Source: Bacillota bacterium (GTDB lineage: Bacteria; Bacillota; Clostridia; Christensenellales; SZUA-584). From it: a stretch of DNA of 64,000 nucleotides. Position numbers and translations under genes: made by a program. Location: contig JAEWCC010000014.1 of NCBI GenBank assembly GCA_023390815.1, positions 6,539 to 70,538 on the forward strand, written 5' to 3'. This document shows positions 34,414-43,804 of the stretch, piece after piece (the stretch's first letter is position 1; each line of letters starts with the position of its first letter). Under the pieces are notes generated by a model. It was not told the DNA's origin. It saw only the letters and a list, made by a program, of their open reading frames with translations, and made no database searches.

Positions 34414-35894
34414 GACCCCTCCGGAACGCAGGTCTCGTAGGGGATGATCTCCGATCCTTCTCCGCACAGCGTAACCTCCGCCATAGGAATGCCCAGTTCT
34501 TCGGAGAGCAGACGTACGACCTCGGGGCCGCAGAACCCGCCCTGGCACCGCCCCATGCCTGCGCGCGTGCGCATCTTTACGGCGTTCACCGTCCGCGCGC
34601 CAATAGGGGAACGTATGGCGGCAAGTATCTCTGCACGCGTCACCTGTTCGCAGCGGCACACGATCCTTCCGTAATTGGGATCGCTTACAATAGCCTCTCT
34701 TCGTTCCTCTGTGTTCATCCCGCGAAACGGCTTTTTGCATTCGCGCATTGGATTAAAATCCGGGTTGGCCTTAAAATTATACTTCTCCGCGGCCTGCCGT
34801 GCGATATCGCGGGCGATAGCGGGTGCAGCCGTGAGGCCGGGAGACTCGATGCCTGCGAGATTGAAAAAGCCCGGCGCGTCCTCGGCTTCACCGAGTATGA
34901 AGTCGTCGGTATCGGGGTGAGGGCGCAGCCCAGCAAACGCGCCGATCACCATTTGCCGCGGGAACTCCGGATAAACGCGGCTGATGGGCAGATGACGCCA
35001 GTTTCGTTCAAAATACGCCAGAATCTCTCCGGTGCCAATAGCGGTGGTGGATGTTTCGTCCTTGTCCGCGGCTTTGTGCGCATCGCACCCGAGCAGGATT
35101 GTACCGTCCGCCGTGGGCATCATTCCCATGCCCTTGGTATGCCCACCGCCCGGCAGACCCCGGGGCGTCTGGCTGATCGTGGCTTTCACGTAAGGCGCGA
35201 GCTTTTTGTCCAGTATCAGGTGCTCACCCTTGCGGGGGAGTATGGCAAACTTCCTGGAGCTGATCATATTGTTGATATCATCCGCGTGAGTACCCGCGCA
35301 GTTAAATACGTACTTCGCTTCAAATGCGCCTCGATGGGTATCGATCCGGTATCCGCCTTCGATCCTTTCGATATGCCGTACTTCTGTGTTCAGATGAAAC
35401 GCTGCGCCGTTGACGGCGGCGTTCTCGCACATCGCGATCACGAGGGAATACGGGCAGACGATGCCGCTTGTGGGCGCATACAGCCCGCCGGTGACCTCCT
35501 CGCCGAAGAAGCCTTCCTGCTCCAGCAGCTCGCCGCGGTGCATCACGCGCACACCCGGTACGCCATTTAAATCCGCGTTGCGCTTGAGACGGTACACCTC
35601 GGCCATATCCGCTTCGCTTGCCGCGAATACGACCATGCCATTGCGGCTGAACGGGACGGAAAGCTCTTCGCACAGCCGGTCGAACATCGCGTTGCCCGCT
35701 ACATTATAGGTAGCTTTTTTCGTTCCATAGGCTGCGTCGTGCCCTGCGTGCACGGTCGCGGAATTGCCCTTGCTGGCACCCGCGCAGATGTCGCTGCCCT
35801 TTTCGAGCACCTCAATCTTCAGCCGCCAGCGGCACAGCTCCCGCGCCAGCGCCGCTCCGGTTACCCCCGCGCCGATGACGATTGCATCTGTCAT
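34410..35894 (-). CDS. GlpA-like FAD-dependent glycerol-3-phosphate dehydrogenase
   Basis: The start at 35894 (GCGGGG upstream) gives 494 residues; an ATG pair about 20 bases upstream is an alternative. Residues about 1-365 are a DAO-fold FAD domain (DAIVIGAGVTGAALAREL, then HAGHDAAYG). The C-terminal ~90 residues are a BFD-like [2Fe-2S] domain with CRCEQVTRAEI and GRCQGGFCGPEV, as in anaerobic GlpA. The reaction would be oxidation of glycerol 3-phosphate or a similar polyol phosphate to the keto form. First gene of a four-gene operon ending in the DeoR repressor, divergent from the Liv-type importer. Confidence 0.88.
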   Translation of the reverse strand: MTDAIVIGAGVTGAALARELCRWRLKIEVLEKGSDICAGASKGNSATVHAGHDAAYGTKKATYNVAGNAMFDRLCEELSVPFSRNGMVVFAASEADMAEVYRLKRNADLNGVPGVRVMHRGELLEQEGFFGEEVTGGLYAPTSGIVCPYSLVIAMCENAAVNGAAFHLNTEVRHIERIEGGYRIDTHRGAFEAKYVFNCAGTHADDINNMISSRKFAILPRKGEHLILDKKLAPYVKATISQTPRGLPGGGHTKGMGMMPTADGTILLGCDAHKAADKDETSTTAIGTGEILAYFERNWRHLPISRVYPEFPRQMVIGAFAGLRPHPDTDDFILGEAEDAPGFFNLAGIESPGLTAAPAIARDIARQAAEKYNFKANPDFNPMRECKKPFRGMNTEERREAIVSDPNYGRIVCRCEQVTRAEILAAIRSPIGARTVNAVKMRTRAGMGRCQGGFCGPEVVRLLSEELGIPMAEVTLCGEGSEIIPYETCVPEGS

Positions 35895-36109
35895 ATTAAA
35901 ACCCCGCATCATCGTTCCGCTCTCGCATACCTGGCTGGATGGAACGAAATGAAAGAAAATGACGCAATAATGTGGATTATGCAAATTGCCTTATCTGCTG
36001 ATGATAATAACATATATCGTTGTATGGTGTCAATGATCACTAAAATATAGAAATTATTCGGTTTTTGCAGGCTGTTAACGCCTTTTTTTTATGATTCCAC
36101 ACATTCCGA

Positions 36110-36138
36110 TTGACAGGTAAAAAGAGAGCGTGTATGAT
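36110..36138 (+). promoter_or_regulatory. Promoter of the Liv-type transporter operon
   Basis: A consensus TTGACA (36110-36115) and TATGAT (36133-36138) are 17 bases apart. The ~110 bases between it and the start codon are an AT-rich leader with short repeats of AAAACGT/ATCAAAAC. No riboswitch fold was recognised. The rest of the divergent gap back to 35895 shows no gene. Confidence 0.8.
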
Positions 36139-36250
36139 AATGAACAAGAAAATACTTATCAAAACGTATCAAAACATTGAAAAAACGTTCAAATTGTGTC
36201 CCGAAACATGCGACTAAGTCGCAATTTATATTAATAATAGGAGGAAATGC

Positions 36251-37450
36251 ATGAAAAAGATCTTATTGGTTGTTCTTTGCATCACATTTGCATTGACAAT
36301 GCTGGTCGGCTGCGGCGAAAAAGCGTCCACCGAATCGGCTGGCTCCGAAGCGGCGGGGGATTTTGATCAATACATCACCTTCGGCCTCAACTACGAGCTG
36401 ACCGGCGCCAACCCGATCATCGGCGAATCGTCCGTCAAGGGCATCGACATGGCGGTTAACGAGATTAACGCGGCAGGCGGCATCACGGTGGACGGCAAGG
36501 TGTACGGCCTGAAGTACAAGGCGCTGGACAACGGTTTTAACACGGACGAATCGGCTGTCAACGCGCAGGAATTTGCGGATGACTCCAATATCGTTGCCAT
36601 GATCGGGCCGAATGACTCCGATATGTGCATGGCCACCCAGGCGATCGTGACCGAGGAAGGCCTGCCGGCGATTTCTCCCTGGTCCACGCTGGTGAAGCTG
36701 ACGGATTCCGAGTGGTACTTCCGCGCCTGCTTTACGGACGATTTCCAAGGCGCAATTCTCGCCAAGTACGCTTACGAGTACGAAAAGGCGACAACGGCCG
36801 CTATCCTCTATGATATGTCGAATCCGTACAACGAAGGCATCGCGACCCGCTTTAAGGAAGTTTACGAGCAGCTCGGAGGCAAAGTCGTAGAATACTTAAG
36901 CTACAACGGCAAGACGGGCGAGACCGACTTCACCTCGCAGATGACCAAGATCGCTGCGGCGCAGCCCGACATCCTGCTGCTGCCCAACTTCTACGAAGAG
37001 ATCATCACGCAGACCACACAGGCCAGAGATATGGGCTATAAAGGTAAATTCATGGGCAGCGATACCTGGGGCGACACCTCGCTGCTCGATTGGGATACCG
37101 AGAACCTGCTCGAAGGCGCGCTGTTTGTGGGACATTACCACAAGGACATCGCTTCGGACGCGGCCCTGAAGTTCATCGAGAATTATCATACGACCTACGG
37201 CACAGATACAGACCCCAACGACATCGTGGCGCTCAACTACGATGCTGTATACCTGCTCAAGCAGGGCATCGTGAACGCGAATTCGCTTGACCGCACCGCT
37301 ATCCGCGACGGCCTCAAGAGCATCAAGGAGTATGTGGGCGTAACGGGTACGATGACGTTCAACAACGGCAACGGCGATCCCACCAAGTCCGCGGTGATCA
37401 TCAAGATCTCGGGCGGCAAATTCACCTATCTCGATACGATCGAACCGTAA
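36251..37450 (+). CDS. Liv-type ABC transporter substrate-binding lipoprotein
   Basis: The 399-residue product has AGGAGG upstream, a lipobox (MLVGC, Cys about 21) and a type I periplasmic-binding fold (Peripla_BP_6, about 40-395): FGLNYELTGANPIIGESSVK, MIGPNDSDMCMA, then the hinge near ILLLPNFYEE. The family binds branched-chain amino acids, urea, amides or, in some clades, sugars and aromatic acids. With a kinase and dehydrogenase in the neighbourhood, a non-amino-acid ligand is likely. First gene of a long operon. Confidence 0.93.
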   Translation: MKKILLVVLCITFALTMLVGCGEKASTESAGSEAAGDFDQYITFGLNYELTGANPIIGESSVKGIDMAVNEINAAGGITVDGKVYGLKYKALDNGFNTDESAVNAQEFADDSNIVAMIGPNDSDMCMATQAIVTEEGLPAISPWSTLVKLTDSEWYFRACFTDDFQGAILAKYAYEYEKATTAAILYDMSNPYNEGIATRFKEVYEQLGGKVVEYLSYNGKTGETDFTSQMTKIAAAQPDILLLPNFYEEIITQTTQARDMGYKGKFMGSDTWGDTSLLDWDTENLLEGALFVGHYHKDIASDAALKFIENYHTTYGTDTDPNDIVALNYDAVYLLKQGIVNANSLDRTAIRDGLKSIKEYVGVTGTMTFNNGNGDPTKSAVIIKISGGKFTYLDTIEP

Positions 37451-37543
37451 TCAATCGGCGGCGAAACGACAGAACATGTTGTGCGTGGCTGTCGGGAGAA
37501 TATCTCCCGGCAGCCGCCATATCGCTTGAACGGGGGAATTAAT

Positions 37544-38443
37544 TTGAGCATATTACAGCAGTTTATCAATTTCCTGCAGCTGGGCAGCATATTCGCCCTC
37601 ACTGCCATCTCTTTTTCCATGGTGTACGGCATCGCCGGTCTCGTCAACTTCGCACACGGCAGCATCTTCGGCGTATCCATGTACATCCTGTTCTTCGTCA
37701 GCACCTTCCTGTTCCAGTACATCCCCAGCACCTGGCTTGTGTATGTGATCGCGCTGGTGGTTGCCAGCGTCGCCACTTCGCTCGTTGCGGTGCTGATGGA
37801 GAGGGTGGCTTACAGCCCGCTCAAAAACGCTCCCAAGGTGACGGTCGTCGTATCGTCGGTGGGCGTGGGCATGGTGCTCGAATACTTGATACTGAATATT
37901 GCGGGTTCCAAGGCACTGCGAATGCCGAACCTGATCCCTGATATAGACTTTAACGTCGCGGGCATACCCGTGCCGTTGTTCAAAATTATGATCATCGTGA
38001 TCGCGATTGTCACGATGATTGCGCTCAATATCGTCGTCAAGAAGACAAAACTCGGTACGGCAATGCGTGCCGTATCGCAGGACCGCGTGGCGGCCGGGTT
38101 CATGGGCATCGTCACCACCCGCGTCGTCAGCGCGTCGTTCGTGTTCGGCGCGGTGCTGGCCACCATCGCGGGCAGCCTTTACGGTACGGCGTACAGCATC
38201 TTTGCGTACAACGTGGGCGAGTCGATCATCTGGTGGTCGTTCATCGCGGCGGTGCTCGGCGGCATCGGCAGCATCCGCGGCGCAGTGTTGGGCGGCTTCA
38301 TCCTCGGGGCGATCAACGTGGTCGCGCCGATCGTGCTGCCCGTATCGAGCTACAAAGATATCGTGGCATTTGCGGTGCTCATCATCGTGCTGCTTGTCAA
38401 GCCGACCGGGTTGCTGGGCAAGAAAGCCAACGAAAAGATATAA
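37544..38443 (+). CDS. livH: Liv-type ABC transporter permease (LivH)
   Basis: The likely start is a TTG at 37544 with GGGGGAATT upstream; no ATG fits. The 299-residue protein has about eight membrane helices and the LivH signatures LQLGSIFALTAISFSMVYGI and, near the C-terminus, WWSFIAAVLGGIGSIRGAVL. It forms half of the membrane channel with the next gene product. Confidence 0.92.
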   Translation: MSILQQFINFLQLGSIFALTAISFSMVYGIAGLVNFAHGSIFGVSMYILFFVSTFLFQYIPSTWLVYVIALVVASVATSLVAVLMERVAYSPLKNAPKVTVVVSSVGVGMVLEYLILNIAGSKALRMPNLIPDIDFNVAGIPVPLFKIMIIVIAIVTMIALNIVVKKTKLGTAMRAVSQDRVAAGFMGIVTTRVVSASFVFGAVLATIAGSLYGTAYSIFAYNVGESIIWWSFIAAVLGGIGSIRGAVLGGFILGAINVVAPIVLPVSSYKDIVAFAVLIIVLLVKPTGLLGKKANEKI

Positions 38444-38452
38444 GGTGGCGAT

Positions 38453-39448
38453 ATGATGACAACGAATCGGAAAAAGAACAATGGATTCCTGATCAAGCTG
38501 ATCTCGGTTGCGATTATCGCCGGGCTGCTGGTGTTGTTTGAAGAAGGCGGGCTGATATCGACCTCCGCGCTGCTCATCCTGCAGTATATCGGTATCTACG
38601 CCATCGTCGTGATCGGCATCAACATGATAAACGGCTATTTGGGCGTATTCTCGCTGGCGCATGCTGGATTCATGGCGGTGGGCGCGTATTCGGCGGCGCT
38701 CTTCAGCCGGTACCTGTTTACGGCGGAGTGGATGTTCCCGCTGACGCTGCTGGCGGGCGGCCTCGTCGCGCTGCTGCTTGGCATACTGGTAGCCATCCCA
38801 TCGTTTAAGACCAAGGGCGACTACCTCGCCATCATTACGCTGGGCTTCGCGCTGATACTGCAGAGCATATTGCAAAACATGGAGTTCGTCGGCGCATCTC
38901 AGGGAATGAACAATATATCGAAGTTCACCAACATTTACTGGGTGTTCGCGTGTGTGATCCTCGCGATATTCATCGTCAGCAAGTTCGTAAAATCAAAATA
39001 CGGGCGCAGCCTGAAGGCGATCCGCGAGGATCAGGTGGCATCCACGTTGGTTTCGGTGGACGTGCGGCGCAACAAGACCATCGCGTTTGCGATCTCCGCT
39101 TTCCTGATCGGCATCGCGGGCGGTCTCATCAGCCATCTGCTCGGCTACACCAGCCCCTCCGCGTACGGCTTCCAGAACATCGTGGACGGCCTCGTGATGG
39201 TGTACCTTGGCGGCATGGGCAGCATCACCGGCTCGATATTCGGCGCGGCGGTGTGGCAGATACTCGTACAGACGCTCAAGGACCTTGGCACATGGCGCTG
39301 GGTCGTGGGCGGGGGCCTCTTGTGCATCATCATGATCATCCGTCCCAAGGGCCTGTTCGGTTATATGGAACTCGGGGATTTTATTAAGTACCTCAAGAGC
39401 AAGTTCCGCGGGAAAAAGACAGACAAGGGGGAAATCAGCCATGAGTAA
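38453..39448 (+). CDS. livM: Liv-type ABC transporter permease (LivM)
   Basis: The 331-residue protein has about nine membrane helices and LivM-family blocks: IGINMINGYLGVFSLAHAGF, AIPSFKTKGDYLAIITLGF and DGLVMVYLGGMGSITGSIFG. AAGGTGG precedes the ATG at 38453. It overlaps livG by eight bases, indicating coupled translation. Confidence 0.93.
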   Translation: MMTTNRKKNNGFLIKLISVAIIAGLLVLFEEGGLISTSALLILQYIGIYAIVVIGINMINGYLGVFSLAHAGFMAVGAYSAALFSRYLFTAEWMFPLTLLAGGLVALLLGILVAIPSFKTKGDYLAIITLGFALILQSILQNMEFVGASQGMNNISKFTNIYWVFACVILAIFIVSKFVKSKYGRSLKAIREDQVASTLVSVDVRRNKTIAFAISAFLIGIAGGLISHLLGYTSPSAYGFQNIVDGLVMVYLGGMGSITGSIFGAAVWQILVQTLKDLGTWRWVVGGGLLCIIMIIRPKGLFGYMELGDFIKYLKSKFRGKKTDKGEISHE

Positions 39449-40214
39449 TGAAACCATACTCTCCCTCAAAAATGTATGCATGTACTTCGGCGGCATCAAG
39501 GCCATCGACGATATCAGTTTCGACGTGGAGAAGGGCAAAATATTCGGCATCATCGGGCCCAACGGCGCGGGCAAGACGACAGTGTTCAACGTGATTACGG
39601 GTATGTATATTCCGACCTCGGGGCAGATCGTTTACCGGGACAAGGTCATCAACAAGTGGATGCCGCACGTCATTACGGGTAACGGCATCGCGCGCACGTT
39701 CCAGAACATCCGGCTGTTCGAGGATCAGACGGTGCTCGATAACCTCAAGATCGCGCATTACAGTCATACGAAGTACGGGCTTTTTGACGCGCTGCTTTCA
39801 ACGCCGCGGTTTAAGCGGGAAGAGGCGCGCGTGGAAGCGGAGTCCATGGAGATATTGGATTTTCTGAAGTTGGGCGATCTCGCGGAACAGAAGGCGGGCT
39901 CACTCTCCTACGGCGCGCAGCGCCGCGTCGAGATTGCGCGCGCTCTCTCCTGCAAGCCGGAAATCATATTGCTCGACGAACCGGCGGCAGGCATGAATCC
40001 GGCGGAAATTGACTCGCTCAATGAGCTGATCCGCAGCATCCGCGATCATTACGGCCTGACGATACTCGTGGTGGAGCATCAGATGCGGCTGGTCATGGAG
40101 ATCTGCGAGGAGATCCTCGTGGTTAACTTCGGCAAGAAGCTCGCGATCGGCAAGCCCGAGCAGGTTAAGAACGATCCTGCGGTGCTGGAAGCATATTTGG
40201 GAAAGGCGAACTAA
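39441..40214 (+). CDS. livG: Liv-type ABC transporter ATP-binding protein (LivG)
   Basis: 257 residues with Walker A GPNGAGKTT, the LivG-specific TFQNIRLFEDQTVLDNL, signature LSYGAQRRVEIARAL, Walker B IILLDEPAAGMNP and switch His in VVEHQM. The C-terminal BCA_ABC_TP tail (GKPEQVKNDPAVLEAYLG) is complete. Overlaps livM and is followed after one base by livF. Confidence 0.95.
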   Translation: MSNETILSLKNVCMYFGGIKAIDDISFDVEKGKIFGIIGPNGAGKTTVFNVITGMYIPTSGQIVYRDKVINKWMPHVITGNGIARTFQNIRLFEDQTVLDNLKIAHYSHTKYGLFDALLSTPRFKREEARVEAESMEILDFLKLGDLAEQKAGSLSYGAQRRVEIARALSCKPEIILLDEPAAGMNPAEIDSLNELIRSIRDHYGLTILVVEHQMRLVMEICEEILVVNFGKKLAIGKPEQVKNDPAVLEAYLGKAN

Positions 40215-40215
40215 T

Positions 40216-40953
40216 ATGAGTAACAGAGATCGCAAGGAAAATCCGGTTCTCAAAGTAGAAGACCTGCACGTATCATACGGCAAGATCGCAGCACTCAAAG
40301 GCATATCGTTTGAGGTATACAAGGGAGAGGTCGTTGCGATGCTGGGCGCCAACGGCGCGGGCAAGACCACCACGCTCAACGCGATGACGGGCGTCATCCC
40401 TGTGAGGAGCGGTAAAATCCTGATGGACGGCAAGAGCCTCATCGGCGTGCCGACCCACAAGATCACCGAGCGCGGCATGGTGCATGTGCCCGAAGGACGG
40501 CACATCTTCCCCGATCTGACGGTGGGGGAGAATCTGCGCGTCGCCGCGTACCTCTACGAAAAGAAGAACAAAGCGCTCTATAACGAGAGAAGGGAATACG
40601 TGTTCAGCCTGTTCCCGCGCCTGAAGGAGCGGCTGAATCAGCAGGGCGGCACGCTCTCCGGCGGCGAGCAGCAAATGCTCGCGATCGGGCGCGCGCTCGT
40701 GACGGGCGGAGAGATATTGCTGCTCGACGAACCTTCGATGGGCCTTGCGCCCAAGCTGGTGGCGGAGATATTCGGCATCATCAAAAAGATCGCCGAGAGC
40801 GGGCAGACGATCATGCTCGTGGAACAGAACGCCATGATGGCAATGGAGATTGCGAGCTACTGCTACGTGCTGGAGACCGGCAACGTGACCTATGAAGGCA
40901 CATCGGAGCACGTCAAAGGCAACAAGAAGATCGCGGAAGCGTATCTGGGATAA
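40216..40953 (+). CDS. livF: Liv-type ABC transporter ATP-binding protein (LivF)
   Basis: 245 residues with Walker A GANGAGKTT, signature LSGGEQQMLAIGRAL, Walker B ILLLDEPSMGLAP and the LivF-typical LVEQNA in place of a switch histidine. MVHVPEGRHIFPDLTV is the family's conserved Q-loop region. Completes the importer. Confidence 0.95.
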   Translation: MSNRDRKENPVLKVEDLHVSYGKIAALKGISFEVYKGEVVAMLGANGAGKTTTLNAMTGVIPVRSGKILMDGKSLIGVPTHKITERGMVHVPEGRHIFPDLTVGENLRVAAYLYEKKNKALYNERREYVFSLFPRLKERLNQQGGTLSGGEQQMLAIGRALVTGGEILLLDEPSMGLAPKLVAEIFGIIKKIAESGQTIMLVEQNAMMAMEIASYCYVLETGNVTYEGTSEHVKGNKKIAEAYLG

Positions 40954-40989
40954 GCAATAAAACTTAAAAATTATACAACGCAGGGAGAT

Positions 40990-41667
40990 ATGACAATGGA
41001 GTCAAAAATCATTATTATGCTGACGCACGACGACAAGACGGTGAAGAACGCGCTGGAGGTCTTTGAGAGCTGCAAGGATCTGCCCGTTCAGTTTTGGGGG
41101 TTTAAGGATGTCGGGCTCGAGAAGGATAAGATGAAGGAACTGCTCGGCGCGATGAAGAAGGCGGGCAAGACCACGTTCCTCGAAGTGGTATCGTATTCCG
41201 AAGAGGAGTGCATGGTGGGGGCGAAAACCGCGGTGGAGTTCGGCTTCGACATCCTCATGGGCACTGTCTATCATAAGTCCGTGTTCGATTATCTGAGCAA
41301 ACAGGATATCAAGTTCATGCCGTTTTGCGGCGAGGTGTACGGCAGCCCAAGCGTGCTCGAAGGCACTTTTGACGAGATCATTGCGGACGCGGAAGGCCTG
41401 CTCGATAAAGGCGTCGACGGCATCGACCTGCTCGCGTTCCGCCACAAGGAAGGCGCTGCGCTCGCGGAGGAATATTGCAGACGTATCAAGCGGCCCGTCG
41501 TGATTGCGGGCAGCATCAACAGCCCCGAGCGCATTGAATTCATCAATCGCATCAATCCGTGGGGCTTCACCATGGGTTCCGCGCTGTTCGAAGAAAAGTT
41601 CGCACCGGGCGAAAGCTTCCGCAGGAATCTCGAAGTTGTGATCGAATGTATGAATAACCAGAAATAA
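40990..41667 (+). CDS. TIM-barrel protein of unknown specificity
   Basis: The 225-residue protein (CAGGGAGAT before the ATG; a second ATG lies at 40996) is built of alternating strands and helices: IIIMLTHDD, LPVQFWGFKDVG, TTFLEVVSYSEEE, FDILMGTVYHK, IKFMPFCGEV, GIDLLAF, PVVIAGSIN and GFTMGSALFEE. The last two look like a phosphate-binding loop pair as in HisA/TrpF- or aldolase-type barrels. It probably acts on a phosphorylated product of the neighbouring kinase. I cannot name the reaction. Confidence 0.6.
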   Translation: MTMESKIIIMLTHDDKTVKNALEVFESCKDLPVQFWGFKDVGLEKDKMKELLGAMKKAGKTTFLEVVSYSEEECMVGAKTAVEFGFDILMGTVYHKSVFDYLSKQDIKFMPFCGEVYGSPSVLEGTFDEIIADAEGLLDKGVDGIDLLAFRHKEGAALAEEYCRRIKRPVVIAGSINSPERIEFINRINPWGFTMGSALFEEKFAPGESFRRNLEVVIECMNNQK

Positions 41668-41688
41668 TTCACGAAGGAAGGTGACACC

Positions 41689-42024
41689 ATGGCAGATGTA
41701 ATCGTAACGCCCAAAAACGCCGCGAAGATCTGGATGGAGGATCAGGAGGTCTGCAGGGAGTACTACAAGACCGATAAGATCACCTTTGGTATGTCCGAGC
41801 TGCCGCCGGGCGGCGTCGGCGCGATCGATCCTGGCCACAGCGAAGCGCACGAGGTATTCTACTGCGTGCAGGGCGAGGTGCTGTGTTATGTTTCACAGGA
41901 CAACAAGTATTACCGCCTGACCGCGGGGGACGCTATGCTGGTTCCGGAGGGTAAGGACCATAAGCTCTTCAACATCGGCGAAGAAAAGGCGATCCTGACG
42001 TGGTCGTGCGCACCGCATCAATGA
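41689..42024 (+). CDS. Small cupin-domain protein
   Basis: 111 residues forming one cupin barrel. Motif 1 is PGHSEAHEVFYCVQGEVLCY with two His and one Glu as metal ligands, and motif 2 is GDAMLVPEGKDHKLFN. AAGGAAGG lies upstream. Small cupins in sugar operons are usually isomerases, epimerases or ligand-binding accessories. It lies between the TIM-barrel and kinase genes in the same operon. Confidence 0.85.
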   Translation: MADVIVTPKNAAKIWMEDQEVCREYYKTDKITFGMSELPPGGVGAIDPGHSEAHEVFYCVQGEVLCYVSQDNKYYRLTAGDAMLVPEGKDHKLFNIGEEKAILTWSCAPHQ

Positions 42025-42038
42025 CCGGAGGGTCAACC

Positions 42039-43568
42039 ATGGCTGAACTGATACTGGGGCTCGACATCGGCACCACATCCTTAAAGGCCGCGGTGTTCGA
42101 CCACAGCGGGGTGCAGAAGGCCGTCGCCGTGGTGGAGTATTCGCTGCTGACGCCTGAAACCAACGTGGTGGAGGCGCCGTGCGGCGTCTATATGGACTCC
42201 ATCAAAGAGTGCCTGCGCGTCATATCCGCACAGGGCGGCGTGGATACGCGGGATATCACCGTGGTGGGTTTCTCGGTGCAGGGCGAGACGCTCTGCTTTC
42301 TGGATGCCGACTCCACGCCGCTGCGCAACGCGATCGTCTGGATGGACAACCGCGCGGGCGCACAGGCGGACAGATTGCGAGAGCGCTTTGGCAACGAAAA
42401 ATGCTACGAGGTGACCGGACAGGTCAGCTTCGAGGCGTGCTGGCCGGCTGCCAAAGTGATGTGGGTGAAGGAGAACGAGCCGGAGCTGTACGCAAAGGTG
42501 CGGCATATCGTGCTGCTGGAGGACTACATCATCTGGCTGCTCACGGGTAAATTCGTCGCGGAGGGCTCGCTGCTCACCTCGACGGAGTACTGGGATATCC
42601 GCACGAAGAAGTACTGGAAAGAGATGCTCGATTTCGTGGGCATCGACGAAACGTGGCTGCCCGAGGTGCGTGAGTCGGGCGAACTGGTAGGAACTATACT
42701 GCCCGGGATGGCGGACGTGCTCGGCATATCGCCCAAGGCTAAGATCAGTACGGGCTGCCTCGATCAGGCAGCGGGCGCGATCGGCGTGGGCAACATCAAG
42801 CCGGGCATATTCTCGGAGAACATCGGCGCGGCGCTTGCAATCTGCGTACCGACGGCGAAGCTCACGTACGACCAAAATCGGCTGATGCCGGTACACTACT
42901 TCGCGACGCCGAACACGTATATGATGCATACGTTCACGACGGGCGGCATGTGTCTGCGCTGGTTCCGCGATGCCTTCTGCACCGACGCGGTGAACATGCA
43001 AAATGCAACGGGCCTCGACTCGTATTATCTGATGGACAAGGAGGCGGCGACGGTCGCACCCGGATCGGATGGGCTGATTACGCTGCCGCATCTGCAGGGC
43101 TCCATGGCGCCGGACGTCAATCTGAACGCCAAGGCGGTGTTCTACGGCGCGACGCTGAAGCACAAGCGCGCGCACTTCATCCGCAGCATCATGGAGAGCC
43201 TCGGCTACATCATCTGCCGCAACCTCGAAGCGATTGAGGCGATGGGGCTGGAAGTGAAGCAGATACGCACGATGGGCGGCGGCTCCAAATCCGACGTGTG
43301 GAACCAGATCAAGGCCGACATCACGGGCAAGACGCTCTATATCACGCACTCCGCGCAGGATACGGCGTGCCTCGGCGCGGCGATACTCGCAGGCGTGGCG
43401 GCGGGCGTATTCGAGAGCATCGAGAGTGCGGTCAATTCGATGGTGCAGATCAAGAAGACGTTCGAGCCCGATATGGCAAAACACGAGGTCTACAAGAAGC
43501 AGTACGCAAAGTATAAGGTGCTGTTCAATTCGCTCGGAGAGCTTTTCGAGCTGGATGCGAAGGAATAG
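42039..43568 (+). CDS. FGGY-family carbohydrate kinase (xylulokinase-like)
   Basis: The start at 42039 has GGAGGG upstream and lies 14 bases after the cupin stop. The 509-residue enzyme has LGLDIGTTSLKAAVFD (phosphate 1 site), NAIVWMDNRAGAQAD with the substrate-site WxDxR, and in the C-domain IRTMGGGSKSDVWNQIKADI with the adenosine site. FGGY kinases phosphorylate pentuloses, glycerol, gluconate or similar polyols. Together with the importer and the GlpA-like dehydrogenase it suggests uptake, phosphorylation and oxidation of one compound. Substrate not decidable by eye. Confidence 0.9.
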   Translation: MAELILGLDIGTTSLKAAVFDHSGVQKAVAVVEYSLLTPETNVVEAPCGVYMDSIKECLRVISAQGGVDTRDITVVGFSVQGETLCFLDADSTPLRNAIVWMDNRAGAQADRLRERFGNEKCYEVTGQVSFEACWPAAKVMWVKENEPELYAKVRHIVLLEDYIIWLLTGKFVAEGSLLTSTEYWDIRTKKYWKEMLDFVGIDETWLPEVRESGELVGTILPGMADVLGISPKAKISTGCLDQAAGAIGVGNIKPGIFSENIGAALAICVPTAKLTYDQNRLMPVHYFATPNTYMMHTFTTGGMCLRWFRDAFCTDAVNMQNATGLDSYYLMDKEAATVAPGSDGLITLPHLQGSMAPDVNLNAKAVFYGATLKHKRAHFIRSIMESLGYIICRNLEAIEAMGLEVKQIRTMGGGSKSDVWNQIKADITGKTLYITHSAQDTACLGAAILAGVAAGVFESIESAVNSMVQIKKTFEPDMAKHEVYKKQYAKYKVLFNSLGELFELDAKE

Positions 43569-43676
43569 CGAAAAGCGAGGCCGATTGCGCGGCTTCGTTC
43601 CGGGTCCTGCTCCGGTTCGTCCGGTGGGGGGAATGCAGGGCTCAATATTGCGCCGTAGTAGGGGAGATAGCGGGGC

Positions 43677-43772
43677 CCGCCGGATCACATCCGGCGGAAA
43701 CAACATCCCTGCCGGATTATTCCGGCAGGGATCATGAACGAAAGCCTCGTCAGGGTTGGCTCTGGCGAGGCT
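43677..43772 (+). terminator. Three successive hairpins after the kinase gene
   Basis: Stem 1: CCGCCGGA (43677-43684) with TCCGGCGG (43690-43697). Stem 2: TCCCTGCCGGA (43706-43716) with TCCGGCAGGGA (43721-43731). Stem 3: AGCCTCG (43743-43749) with CGAGGCT (43766-43772). None has a long T-tract; together they probably protect the 3' end of the operon mRNA or stop transcription weakly. Confidence 0.6.
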
Positions 43773-43804
43773 ATTTACTTCTCGTCTTATGGAAAGGAGA
43801 TATC

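Noticed and set aside
37553..38875. 440-codon open frame on the minus strand across livH/livM
   Set aside because: Antisense shadow of membrane-protein genes; product is a His/Asp/Arg-rich string without fold features.
40966..41667. GlpP-type antiterminator
   Set aside because: The TIM-barrel protein lacks the GlpP sequence pattern; the association with glycerol-like genes alone is not enough.
42081..43706. 541-codon open frame on the minus strand across the FGGY kinase
   Set aside because: It lies fully antisense to a gene with clear motifs, is rich in Arg and His as expected from GC-rich codon shadowing, and has no ribosome site.
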